From Rebecca billardiae RCC1528 (taxonomy: Eukaryota > Haptophyta), in the NCBI GenBank assembly GCA_965240325.2, contig OZ251246.1, forward strand, positions 744,001 through 808,000: a DNA stretch of 64,000 nt. The letters are read 5' to 3'. The position numbers were made by a program, and so were the translations under genes. The notes beneath the pieces are model-generated. The model saw only the letters and a program-made list of their open reading frames with translations. It was not told where the DNA came from and did not search any database. Below, in pieces: positions 32,037 through 41,729 of this stretch (positions within the stretch are counted from its first letter, which is position 1; the number at the start of each line of letters is the position of its first letter).

Positions 32037-32614
32037 GCCGAGGTGCGAGGGCACCGGTGATCGTTATTTCGCGCGCCGCGCGTGCACTGCACGGGGTCAC
32101 GGGGTGACACACCTCGGTCGGGCTCGGCACGCGTCGCAGAGGCACGGCCAGCTCTGGGGACGTCGCGCACCACCGTCGCCCGCGCCGCAGCTCGTCCTCC
32201 TAGGTCCGCCCGTCCAGCGCTGCAGACAGACTGGCGCCGGCGCGGGCCGAGAGTGAGTGCCGCAAAGCGGCTGCCAGCTGTTGGGCCGGGTGAGGAGGAG
32301 GGAGGGAGCTGGCCTGCGGGGCGCGTGGTGAAGTCGGTGATCAGTCGCGTCGCGCTCCCCCTGGCGATTGCGCCCTCGTCCTCCAGCACGGTGCGGACCT
32401 TGCGAACGAAGTTGTAGATCGACCATTTGGGCACGTTGTACTTCACGGCCGCAGAGGGCACGTCCTGCTCGTGCCTCACGACTGAGATGGCAGCAGCGAT
32501 GCTCTGGAGCGTGCTCTTAGCCACCTTCTTCACTGCCCCGGATTCGAGCAGCACGTTCAATACGCGGCGAGCGCGGTCCTCGTCGGCGTCGCCAGCTGAC
32601 GTGCTCGGCATCAT
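32000..32614 (-). CDS. psq/pogo-type helix-turn-helix protein, probably transposon-derived
   Basis: A single open frame of 204 residues from the ATG at 32614. Residues ~10-80 are compositionally normal and predict helices, including LQSIAAAISVVRHEQDVPSA followed by AVKYNVPKWSIYNFVRKVR. This matches the pipsqueak/CENP-B type HTH found at the N-terminus of pogo-like transposases and of proteins domesticated from them. After about residue 100 the sequence becomes low-complexity and Arg/Ala-rich without a DDE domain. The real gene may therefore end or splice there, or be a truncated transposase. DNA binding is the likely activity. It lies 0.6 kb from the inverted-repeat element, but that element ends before it, so it is not that element's transposase in place. 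Confidence 0.5.
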   Translation of the reverse strand: MMPSTSAGDADEDRARRVLNVLLESGAVKKVAKSTLQSIAAAISVVRHEQDVPSAAVKYNVPKWSIYNFVRKVRTVLEDEGAIARGSATRLITDFTTRPAGQLPPSSSPGPTAGSRFAALTLGPRRRQSVCSAGRADLGGRAAARATVVRDVPRAGRASATRAEPDRGVSPRDPVQCTRGARNNDHRCPRTSAHTVLPLAVSSA

Positions 32615-32778
32615 GTCCACGTGAGCGCAAAAGTGGCCTCGAGCCTGCTCCTGGCTCGCCAGAGGGCAAAAGGCCAATAGCTACTCCCAATTCCCGAAGG
32701 CTGATGATGAATACGCACACGTGCGCCTGATGAATATCGATGATATTCTGCTCGACCCCGCCTAGCAGTCCATGAACC

Positions 32779-32940
32779 ATATACATTATAATGTATGAAA
32801 ACGAAGCGGTGCAAATGATGTTCTCCAGTATAGTGGATACGACCCCGACGAAGCGATTTTATGCCTGCGTGAACCATACATATGAATACGAAGCGCGGTG
32901 CAAATGTTCTCCAGTAGTGAATACGACCCCGACGAAGCCA
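32779..32940. repeat. imperfect tandem duplication, ~90-base unit
   Basis: Two adjacent units share ATACGACCCCGACGAAGC, GTGCAAATG and TTCTCCAGTA in order. AT-rich and non-coding. The rest of 32615-33360 holds no gene that I can see. Confidence 0.8.
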
Positions 32941-33360
32941 ATATATATCGGTTGGTTACTTCGCTGATCCCGTAAGGACGTGCAAAAATAGCCTCAAAGA
33001 AGCTGACGCTTGTATTGGACTTGTAACCGTCCTACTTCACACAGAAGTGAACTCTCACGCCCGGCCGTCCACGATTGATTAGGGGAATGTCGTGGACGCG
33101 GTTTTTTTCTCCGTGATGCATCTGTAGAGAGGGTCTCAAAATTCGAAACTCGGTCTCCGCCAGCCCTAAAAATCGGCCCCCGCGTCCCTTTTTCTTGATC
33201 AAAGATCTTTTTGAAACGTGGTTCCGGCCCGCTGGTGCGGGCTCCACGCTGCGCGCTCCGCCCTGCACCGCGGGCCATTATTACACTCGGCGGGCGCGCA
33301 TCGTCACTGTCAGCAGTCCGAGAGGATGCGGCAGCCGCACCGCACCCGCATTGGCTGCGG

Positions 33361-34467
33361 TTACGCCGGTGCAGCGTTGATCGACCAGTCGTAGCGGAAG
33401 TAGCGCAGGGCGGCCGGCTGCTGCTGCCCGTCGGCATCGTCGGCAGGGCTGCGCCCCGACAAAGCCCCGGTGGGGTCCCCTGGGCCGGACCGCATGGCAG
33501 AGTCGCTGCCGCCAACCAGCGCGGCCAATGCGCCGGCCGGGAGCAGCTCGCTGTGCGCGGCGAGGAAGCGGCGCACGCCCTCCGAGCCCTCGCCGAAGCG
33601 CGCAAAGTCTGTCTCGAACCACAGGAAGACACGAGATAGCCGCACGTGCAACGGCCCGGCGGGCGGCACGCGTGCGGCCGAGTCGGCGGGCGGCGACCAG
33701 GGGCCACCTCCTTCGACTTCGAGCCGGAGACCCTTCGTCGGGTTGGCTAGCCACTCGCGGAGCTGCGAGGCGACCTGCGCCTCGAGCCGCGCCGCGGCGT
33801 ACGCCTCGCGCCGCAGGTTGGGGCACGAGGCCGACGCGCACACGAGGCACGCATGCACGCCCGGCTCGTCCCAGACGGCCCTGAGCCGGCCGTTCTCGAT
33901 CTCGTTCAGCGAGATATTCCGCCCGCCGACGACGCCGTCGGTCAGGTCGAGCGCGCTCGTGCGCCCGCGCCCGAGCTCGTGCAGCGTGGCCGGCGCGCGC
34001 GCGCCGGCAGACGCCCGCACGTGCGACACGACGAGCGAGGCGCTGAGCGCGTTGTACGCATTGAGCCAAAAGGCGAGCTGCTCGCGCGGCGCGAGCGCAT
34101 CGACGTCCGCGGCGGCGAGCGCGTCGAGGTAGGCGGGGAAGCGCGGGTCGGCGCCGAGCGCGGCGTAGTCGATCACGTTCACGCCCTCGACCGAGCCTAC
34201 CGTCGCGCCGGCGCGCACGTGCGCCTTGAGGCACGCGTCCCAATCTGCGTGGTCAAACGAGACGGCGGCGGCGTCGGTCTGCGGCAGCTGGTCGAGGCGG
34301 CGTCTGCCGCGCACGTGGTGTACCGATGGGATGATGAGGCTCGATATACGCTGCTCCAGGCGGTACAGGAGCGGGCGGTGCGCATCGAGCGCCACTATGC
34401 GCGCGACGCCGAGCGCGCATACCACAGTGAGTGCGGCGCCGGTCCGCCATGCTGGACAGCACATCAT
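33361..34467 (-). CDS. DUF547-domain protein with N-terminal membrane anchor
   Basis: A 368-residue single-exon protein. The N-terminus (GAALTVVCALGVARIVALDA) is a signal peptide or signal anchor. Residues ~75-300 match DUF547: YLDALAAADVDALAPREQLA, then FWLNAYNALSASLVV with the conserved W-N-x-YNA, then GVHACLVCASASCPNLRREA with the Cys-containing ASCPNLR motif. The end, RYFRYDWSINAA, is the family's usual YDWxLN-type closure. DUF547 proteins occur widely in bacteria, plants and algae and have no settled biochemical role, so none is assigned. Lumenal or extracellular placement is inferred from the leader. The stop codon is at 33361-33363. Confidence 0.85.
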   Translation of the reverse strand: MMCCPAWRTGAALTVVCALGVARIVALDAHRPLLYRLEQRISSLIIPSVHHVRGRRRLDQLPQTDAAAVSFDHADWDACLKAHVRAGATVGSVEGVNVIDYAALGADPRFPAYLDALAAADVDALAPREQLAFWLNAYNALSASLVVSHVRASAGARAPATLHELGRGRTSALDLTDGVVGGRNISLNEIENGRLRAVWDEPGVHACLVCASASCPNLRREAYAAARLEAQVASQLREWLANPTKGLRLEVEGGGPWSPPADSAARVPPAGPLHVRLSRVFLWFETDFARFGEGSEGVRRFLAAHSELLPAGALAALVGGSDSAMRSGPGDPTGALSGRSPADDADGQQQPAALRYFRYDWSINAAPA

Positions 34468-34789
34468 GCAGTGATTAGTGATTCCTTTGATGCAGACGAT
34501 GCTGACGATCGCGATGACAATTTGACAATTTGTTTTGCGCGCGCACTTTTTTTAATAATCGCGCAGTTTTAGCTGCGCTGTACCATAATTAGTGTTGCAC
34601 GTGAGTGACGTCGTGTCTGACACGCGCGCCCGCGGCACGCTGCACGCACGCGCTTGCTCCGACGGTCCAGCCTGCCCAGCGGGCCAGTCACAGGGCAGCC
34701 TGCCAGCCGCAGGTGGCATCGTGAATCCGGGACCTAGTCCCTACTCCCTGATGCCGCCATGCCCATGGCCGAGCCGCGAGAGAACTAGG

Positions 34790-34964
<175 letters not shown>

Positions 34965-35073
34965 CCTAAGGCGCAGGCATGCAGACTGCTACTCGTCGAT
35001 CACCTCAAAGATGTGCGGGTGCCGTTTCTGGACGCTTCTAGCCTTGATCTCCTGAACATTTGTAGGGGAGATG

Positions 35074-35099
35074 AGTTTAGTCAGTCGACTGACTAAACT
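35074..35099. repeat. perfect 26-base palindrome
   Basis: AGTTTAGTCAGTC is followed at once by its exact reverse complement, then TTTTTC. This makes a 13-bp stem with no loop. It could be a cruciform site, a protein-binding palindrome or a terminator-like hairpin; no adjacent transcript tells which. Confidence 0.85.
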
Positions 35100-36181
35100 T
35101 TTTCTTCAATCAAGGCTCCTCACGACTAGGCGCCGTCTTGCACGAAATCCCTATCCTCTCGTCTGGCGGTCTTGCATCAAATCCTGGACTCGCGAGGGCA
35201 AGGGGTGGGCCCTCTACCTACGGCCGCCAAACCGGTAATACGCGTTCTGAGCCCGGTCTGGTTGCGGGCGGCCCGGGGCCGCCGCGCCCCGGCTGCCGGG
35301 GCGGCGACTCGGGGAGGCGAGCGTTGGCGCGCGCCCGCCGTGGCCGCGGCGGCAGCGGGGTCGTTGGGCCATCCCAGGGGTATCCGAGCCTCTCGACAAG
35401 GGGCCGTGGCTGCGCCTCGCGTGGGCTGTACTGCACGCGGGCAGCCGACACGAATGCGATGCGCCATCCAAGCGCGAGCCCGAGAGCTTTCGCGACACGG
35501 GTGCTGCGCGAGCACGTCTGAAGGAGCGGGCAAGGTCTCGAGAGGAAGCAGGGAGACCACAGAAGTGCTAGCTCGCAACGACAGTCAGGGAGCGCGAGCC
35601 GCCCCGCTGCGCTGCCTGAGCCGGTCGCCCCACGGGCACGGCCACGGGCCACGCGTGGCGGGCAAACGTGACTGCCGCGCGGCAAGGCTTGGTGAGTGTG
35701 TACATGCTTCAAGTGGCTGGTCGCTGGTAGAGCTGCTGCATCCCAATCGCGAGCAGCCAGTAACAGCGACTCGGCCGCGCCGCCGCGGCCGTGCTCCGCA
35801 GTTCTGGTGCCCGCTCGGAACTGACGGTCACGGTTGCGCACCCGCGGGCGGCGAGACCAGTCAGTGGGCCGGCTCTGCCGCCGTCCCTGAGCGTGACCCG
35901 CAGTGGCGTCGCCGGGCTTGCAGGGGGGTCTAAGCCGGCCGCCCGCCCGAACCGGAGCCTGGCACGACCGTATCCGGCCCGCGCCGCCGCGCGCTGCCAC
36001 AGTGGCCGGTGGCGGTGGCACGCGTCGGGCCCGCGCAGCCCGCGCGGCCCGCGCCGCCGCGCGGCCCGCGAGCGCGGGCCTCATCCGACGAATAATAAGA
36101 CTGACGAGTATCACGAACGAATATGGCGCCAATGCGGGATAGTGCGACTGGAGTGCTGAGCCGTGACTGACTACGTCATGC
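35100..36181. other. GC-rich intergenic region, no gene supported
   Basis: A 353-codon minus-strand frame (35218-36279) and plus-strand frames overlap here. All are Arg/Pro/Ala-rich without motifs or hydrophobic cores and look like chance frames. Near 35128-35195 a ~35-base unit (GTCTTGCA...AAATCC) is present twice. Confidence 0.5.
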
Positions 36182-37923
36182 CTACCAGCCGTACGTACAT
36201 CCCCGCCCACTATTCGGATGGTAGCCCGCGGTCGGCGGCGGCGGGCCGCCGATGATTGTCCCGCCGGTCGCTGTGACATCCTTCCACTTACGCCAGGTGA
36301 AGCGCAGGCCGATGACCGACTGGAAGTCGGTGAACAGGACGAGCTGGTGCGGGCTCTCGGCGAGCGTCGTGGCGGGAGAGAAGATCTCGGCGTAGTTGTC
36401 CGACGCGTTGCCGTTCAGCGGAGCGATCGAGAAGAAGGGCCAGCCGGGGGCGAGCGGCAAGCTCGCGTGAGATGCGAGCTCGAGCTCGTACCGGCCGCGC
36501 AGCCAGCGGCCCAGGCGGTCCTCGGCGAAGAGGTCGATGACGGCAGCATCGTACGCGGTGGCATCGACCTGGACCGATGCGCGCTCGGCTGCGTGCAAGC
36601 CTCGGCAGTGCGCGACGACGCGCGTGAGCAGCCGATCGAAGATCGCCGCCTGCTGCTGCTGGCGGACGCGAATGTGCATCGGCTCCCGCCACAGGAACTC
36701 ACGGTACCGCGCGACGAGGTTGTGCACAGCCTCCGCCGGCGGGCGGTACAGCTTCGCGCCGTGCTCGATGGCGACGATGGTGACGTGGCGATACACCTTA
36801 CTGCCGGCGAGGCAGCCCGCGACACGGCGCTCGGACTCGACGCACGCCGCATTGCCGCAACCAGATCGGCGTCCGCGGCGATGCCAATCTCATCGCGCCC
36901 TGCGCGGCGCGCGCGGGCACGCGCGCAGGACGCGCGTCAACACGGGCGGCGGGGGGGAGCGGGCACGGCGCGCGCGCAGCGGGATCCGATCGTACCGAGA
37001 TCGAGCACGTGCTCGTCCGCCTCCCCGAGCAAGCACGGCCGCAGCGGGTAGCCGCGCTGCTGCCCGTCCTCCGCAGCCCCTGTCGTCGTCGGCAGCACGA
37101 TGCCGCCGTCCGGCTGCTTCCAGGCCTTCAGGCCGACACCGAACTCGAATGGCATGCGGGCGGTCGGGAGCTGCGCGATGACCTCCTCGGGTGGCTCGGT
37201 CAGATTCATGTTCGCCACATGCAGCACGTTGCGCTTGGCCTTGAACGGCTGCGGCTCGGACTCGCCCTGCCTGGCATCACAGACGACGGGGCGGACGACG
37301 ACACGCGGTGTTGGCGCGCCGCGGGTATGCGCGCGCAGGGAGGGATCGCGGGCGGGGCGGCGCACCTCGGGCGCTTGAACGCGGTCCATGCATTCACGAA
37401 GAAGTCCAGTGCGCCCCCGCGCGCGAGGAACTCCGCAAGGTTCTTCCACACCATCACCTTGCCATGCACCGTCTCGACCTCGATCTCCTCCTCCTTCCAG
37501 TTGCCGACGTGCTCGTAGACCTCCGCAGGGTGGTAGTCTGCGGTGCGCGTCTTGCCAGGCAAGTCCTCCACGAAGTAGAACCACTTTACCATGAGGGTCA
37601 CTGACCCCGCGACGACTTCTTGACGACGCGGCGCACCTGCGCGAGCCCGGCGCGCTCCGAAGGCCTGCCGTTCTTCTGCAGCCACTGCACGACGACATGG
37701 TCTCCGATTCCGATATTGATGCCGCGCCAGATGACGCCGACATTCCGCAATCGTCCTCCCCGCGTGGCGGCGGTGACGAGCTCCGGCGCGGTGGCCGGCG
37801 GGAGCTCCCCGCTCCGTCCATGACTTCGACAAACCGCGAGGGGCCGTTCGACCGGCGCTCAGCCGGAACGGAGCGACTCAACCAGGCTCGGCGGTTGCTC
37901 AAAAACCTATTCATGCCCTCCAC
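36182..37923 (-). pseudogene. BAH-domain locus, reading frame disrupted
   Basis: Reads on the minus strand. The first coding part (about 37830-37618) encodes GINIGIGDHVVVQWLQKNG and then AQVRRVVKKSSRG. The continuation, SVTLMVKWFYFVEDLPGKTR then YHPAEVYEHVGNWKEEEIEV and VHGKVMVW, lies in another frame. Together they form a bromo-adjacent homology domain, a chromatin-binding module that recognises histones or partner proteins. The shift falls at a GGGG run near 37625; one more G would join the frames. After a likely intron (donor near 37379) comes EPPEEVIAQLPTARMPFEFG to VLDLG (donor GTACG near 36998). Then EIGIAADADLVAAMRRA, and then, after another frame change near 36808, VYRHVTIVAIEHGAKLYRPP to the stop at 36182. 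That last ~200-residue part is well formed but I do not recognise it. Pseudogene, unusual splicing or assembly errors are all possible. Confidence 0.5.
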
Positions 37924-38040
37924 CGCCCCTGGTGCAGGCCGGGCGTTGATTCATGATTGGCTGTCGGTTGCTATTGCAGTTTTAAGAAAATCTCGTGGAA
38001 CGTGGCCGGAAAAGGCACCCGCACATCTTTGAGGTGACTA

Positions 38041-38270
38041 TGCCGAGTGATGAAGATATCGTCTATATAGCAGATATATATATAATATAGATCTCTCTCT
38101 CTCTCTCTCTCTAGTCGTCTCTACTAATAATACTTACTCAGCATACTAGTACTAAATACTAGCAGCCTACTACTACTCCGAGTCCGTACTCGCTAAGTCG
38201 GCAGGACGTCTCCGACTGCTGACGGCCGATACTTACTACGACTCAGCAGCCAAGTAAGACGTATCATGGA
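38041..38270. repeat. short AT and CT microsatellites in intergenic DNA
   Basis: An ATATATA tract (38069-38088) followed by (CT)n at 38091-38112, in AT-rich DNA between the BAH locus and the fusion enzyme gene. No gene is visible. Confidence 0.8.
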
Positions 38271-38328
38271 TCGTCAGATTATTGGCTGCGGCCCCGTCTG
38301 CGGGCTGCAGGCTGCGAGTGCGGCGTGC

Positions 38329-40521
38329 TCAACGTCCGAGACCGAGGAGGTTGCTCAGCTGGTAGAGGAAGGGCTGCAGCTCTGGCACCGCCGACTGCGC
38401 CATGGACAACGCCTCCTTCACCGCCCCTGTCCCCTTTTGCAGCTGCTCCGGTGCGAGGCTGGGCAGGTTGAGCTTGGGCACGGCGGGCGCGAGAGGCTGG
38501 TCGCCAGGCGCTTCAGGTGGACCCCACGTTTCTTGCCGCCCGCCGCCCTGCGCCCACGCGGCCGCCATGCCGTCGCGCGCCGGGAAGCGCGCCTGCGTCA
38601 TGCACGCGCGGTACGCCGAGCCGTTCCCGTAGCCGAACAGCTCCTCCAGCCCCCAGTCCAGCCGGAGCAAGAGCAACTTGAACGCTCCTCGCGTCATCAT
38701 CGGCGCGATTTTGCATGGGTCGGTCGTCGCCGTGCGGAGCCGAGAGGCTTTCCACATGCTCAAGACCGTGCCCTTGTCCGGCGTGCCCTGCGGCGAGATG
38801 CTGGCGAGCGGGAAGCGCGCGGCGCCGCGCTGCACGCAGAGGCCGAGCACGCGCGCGAGCATGCACGGCACCCGGTGCCGCAGCGTCACCGTGTCCTCGT
38901 GCCGAAGCACCAGCACAGGCCCAGCGCCGCGCGCCGCGCCGCGCCTGCTCACCGTGTGCACGAGCTGCTCTCGCCGCGTGGTCTCGTCGGCGGGCTCGAG
39001 CTCGAAGGCGTCGCGCAGGAGCTTGAGCTTGGCGGCGCGGAGCGCGATCACATTGCTGAATGCGTGCACCGCGCACACGCTCTGCAGCGGCACCGAGAGC
39101 TCGTGCATGGCGTCGTCCGCCGCCGCCCGCCAGTCGGCGCCCGACGTTTGATTCCTCACGTACCCAAGTCTGATGCAGCGCTCCGCCGCCCCCGGCACTT
39201 TCCACGAGCGCCACTCGGCCTTGACGAACTCGAGGAAGGGGCGCGAGATCAGCCAGCGCGCGTGGTGCGGCTCGCGGTGCATCGCGAGCAGCCACTGGAG
39301 CGGCTCGCGCACCATCAGGATCACCGGCGCACCACCCGCGTGCAGCGCGCGCAGGTTTGCCGAAACCTCCGCGAGAACGCGCGGCCCGTCTGAGGCCCAC
39401 ATGTGCTTGTGCACCAGCTGCGTCGCGGGCGCGGCCGCGCCAAAGTTGAGGGCGACGACGGCGGCCAGCCCGTTCGTGCCGCTGTGCCGCTCGCCGAGCA
39501 GGTGGTACCCCTGCGCGCCCGCCAAGCTGCGGCACGTGCCCGGCTGGCCGGGCTGGCCGGCATCGGTGCCGTTACCGTCCGCGCGGCTCGGTTCGCGCGG
39601 CAGCGGCCGCAGCGGTGCCGGGCAGAGCACCTCCCACCGCTCCGGGTTGCGCAGCTTGCGGAGGGCGCTGGACTCGAGCAGCCGCCAGCGCGCCGCCCAG
39701 CGCTCCTTCTCCTCGCCCGCCCGCTCCACCCGCCTCAGCACCAGCCCGGCGTGATATTTGTCAGTCCGGTGCAGCAGCTGCGGAATCCGACGCTCGCCGA
39801 GCAATTCTGCGAGAAGGAGCTCGAAGCTCTGCGCCGCGTCGGCGGAGGCGCGGCGCAGCGCGTCGAGCCGCGCGGAGAGGGCGTCGGCGCTCTTCGCCGC
39901 CACGAGCGGGATGCGCCAGCCCGCGGACCCGTCCACCACGTCGATGCGCGTGCCGTGCACGTCTGCGGCCGCGCCGCCAAGCCGGCTGCACCCGCGCGGG
40001 TTAAAGATGTCACGCGGCTCGAGGCGGAAGCCGGACGCCGCCTCCGAGCGCCACGGCCCGGCGGTGCGCTCGAGCGAGTGCGCCATCCCCGGCGGGTACA
40101 AGACGTCGTCGTCCACCGTCACGATGTGCGTGCGCATCACGACGGCGCGCGTGTTCTGCTCGAGCGGGAGCAGCCCAAGTTTCCGCGCAACTTCCGAGAG
40201 CCGGCGCTCGTACAGGTAGCGCACGGTGGGCACGAGCTTGGTGGCGGGGCCGTAGTCCCGCCCGCACCGGTTCACCGTGGCTAGCGCCTGCACGGCGCGC
40301 GGCAGCTCCGCGTCATCCGGGTAGCGTTGGCCGGTGCGCTCGTGCACGTCCGGAAGGTTGAGAAGAATCTCATCGAACGGGCGGCTCTGCTGGCTGGGGC
40401 CGAGGGAGGCGAGGGTCGGGATGATCGACAGGAGGCGGCCGGGCGAGGTCGTCAGGCTCGCGACGAGGTAGATCGCGCCGCGCGCGAGCTTGCTCGCCGC
40501 CTTGGGCGCGGTGGCGTTCAT
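38329..40521 (-). CDS. glycosyltransferase-sulfotransferase fusion protein
   Basis: A 730-residue single frame from the ATG at 40521. Residues ~10-200 resemble a small glycosyltransferase family: IYLVASLTTSPGRLLSIIPT, FDEILLNLPDVHERTGQRYP and DYGPATKLVPTVRYL lead to the metal/nucleotide-sugar motif VDDDV near residue 137. Residues ~330-640 resemble a PAPS-dependent sulfotransferase. GERHSGTNGLAAVVALNFG is the 5'-phosphosulfate loop, and VILMVREPLQWLLAMHRE carries the Arg of the 3'-phosphate site. A Pro-rich tail follows. Each domain alone is plausible; the fusion suggests sequential sugar transfer and sulfation of one glycan. There is no obvious signal anchor except a weakly hydrophobic start, so Golgi location is uncertain. 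Many codons in between are open, so an in-frame intron cannot be excluded. The neighbouring palindrome starts about 115 bases upstream of the ATG. Confidence 0.75.
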   Translation of the reverse strand: MNATAPKAASKLARGAIYLVASLTTSPGRLLSIIPTLASLGPSQQSRPFDEILLNLPDVHERTGQRYPDDAELPRAVQALATVNRCGRDYGPATKLVPTVRYLYERRLSEVARKLGLLPLEQNTRAVVMRTHIVTVDDDVLYPPGMAHSLERTAGPWRSEAASGFRLEPRDIFNPRGCSRLGGAAADVHGTRIDVVDGSAGWRIPLVAAKSADALSARLDALRRASADAAQSFELLLAELLGERRIPQLLHRTDKYHAGLVLRRVERAGEEKERWAARWRLLESSALRKLRNPERWEVLCPAPLRPLPREPSRADGNGTDAGQPGQPGTCRSLAGAQGYHLLGERHSGTNGLAAVVALNFGAAAPATQLVHKHMWASDGPRVLAEVSANLRALHAGGAPVILMVREPLQWLLAMHREPHHARWLISRPFLEFVKAEWRSWKVPGAAERCIRLGYVRNQTSGADWRAAADDAMHELSVPLQSVCAVHAFSNVIALRAAKLKLLRDAFELEPADETTRREQLVHTVSRRGAARGAGPVLVLRHEDTVTLRHRVPCMLARVLGLCVQRGAARFPLASISPQGTPDKGTVLSMWKASRLRTATTDPCKIAPMMTRGAFKLLLLRLDWGLEELFGYGNGSAYRACMTQARFPARDGMAAAWAQGGGRQETWGPPEAPGDQPLAPAVPKLNLPSLAPEQLQKGTGAVKEALSMAQSAVPELQPFLYQLSNLLGLGR

Positions 40522-40635
40522 CGCCACCCCACGCACCCCGACACCCCCGCGCCCCAGCTGCGAGTGGGTGCCGCTAGTATTACCATAACTAGCAGTAGTA
40601 TCAATGATCCCAACTTTCGTTTGGCATCCGCCATG

Positions 40636-41644
40636 AAGCCCATTTCACGTAACCAACCTCCAATAGCTGGCGGGAGTCTGAACTACAAACAATCTTGTGA
40701 AAGCCGAGGAGGCGAAGGGGGAAGGGCCGCCTGCGCATGGGGCCGTGAGCCCGCGTGCCGGCCGCTTGGTGGCCCCCGCCGCCGAGGTCGTCTCCGCGTC
40801 ACACATCGACGTGCGTCAGTTTGATGTGTCTCATCGGGCGTGTGTGAATACTTGCAGGGGCGCTGCATTCCTTGAAGGCTCGGTATCGCACCCCTCCGAG
40901 TGTGCACGCTCGTCAAGCCGTGACCGTGCGAGATGCTCGGCGTGTGGGCTTACACGCCGACAATGTAGGCGAGATGAGCGGTGCCGAGGGCCAAGAGATG
41001 GGTGATTCCACGCGGGAGTAGTCTCGTGCGAGGCGGCCGGCCCCTCGCGCATCGGCTCGGGGCGCGCCTGAAGCACTGGGCACTCTCATTCACACCCTTG
41101 TCTCCACCATCCCAAGCTTACCTTAAATATCTCAGAACGGCGTGTTTCTGTGATTTTGGCGAGTGTGTGGTGATCGCGGAGGCGACGGACAGGCTCACCA
41201 TGGCAGCTTCAGGCGCGCCCCGAGCCGATGCGCGAGGGGCCGGCCGCCTCGCATGAGACTACCCCCGCGTGGAATCACCCATCTCTTGGCCCTCAGCACC
41301 GCTCATCTCGCCTACATTGTCGGCGTGTAAGCCCACACGCCGAGCATCTCGCACGGTCACGGCTTGACGAGCGTGCACACTCGGAGGGGTGCGATACCGA
41401 GCCTTCAAGGAATGCAGCGCCCCTGCAAGTATTCACACACGCCCGATGAGACACATCAAACTGACGCACGTCGATGTGTGACGCGGAGACGACCTCGGCG
41501 GCGGGGGCCACCAAGCGGCCGGCACGCGGGCTCACGGCCCCATGCGCAGGCGGCCCTTCCCCCTTCGCCTCCTCGGCTTTCACAAGATTGTTTGTAGTTC
41601 AGACTCCCGCCAGCTATTGGAGGTTGGTTACGTGAAATGGGCTT
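40636..41644. repeat. 1-kb near-perfect palindrome (439-base arms, 131-base loop)
   Basis: Left arm 40636-41074 and right arm 41206-41644 are reverse complements of equal length with very few differences (for example CACG against CATG, and CGG against CAG). The spacer 41075-41205 is AT-richer. I found no transposase motif and no clear target duplication. It could be a foldback-type element or a recent inverted duplication. The outer end of the right arm contains the first ATG (41637) of the frame running into the Sfi1-like gene. The small open frames in the arms occur twice only because the arms are repeats. Confidence 0.93.
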
Positions 41645-41729
41645 ATCCAGTTTCGCTCGAGAGCTGGCCGCTTGCCCACCGTTCCGAAACACCTCCCTTG
41701 CCGAAACCGTCGTCATCCGGTCGACATCC

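Larger units (their letters stand above)
35000..38037. mobile_element. 3-kb interval bounded by a 24-base inverted repeat (possible transposon)
   Basis: TCACCTCAAAGATGTGCGGG plus TGCC at 35000-35023 is the exact reverse complement of 38014-38037. Weaker pairing continues inward for about ten bases. I could not find a convincing target-site duplication. The interval contains the BAH-domain locus and about 1 kb of GC-rich sequence without a gene. Either an old element carrying that locus or a fortuitous dispersed repeat would fit. Confidence 0.45.

Noticed and set aside
35218-36279. 353-codon minus-strand frame
   Set aside because: Arg/Pro-rich with no hydrophobic core or domain; opposite-strand frames equally open.
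40683-41597. Identical 77-codon frames on both strands
   Set aside because: Duplicated only because they lie in the two arms of the palindrome; no evidence of selection.
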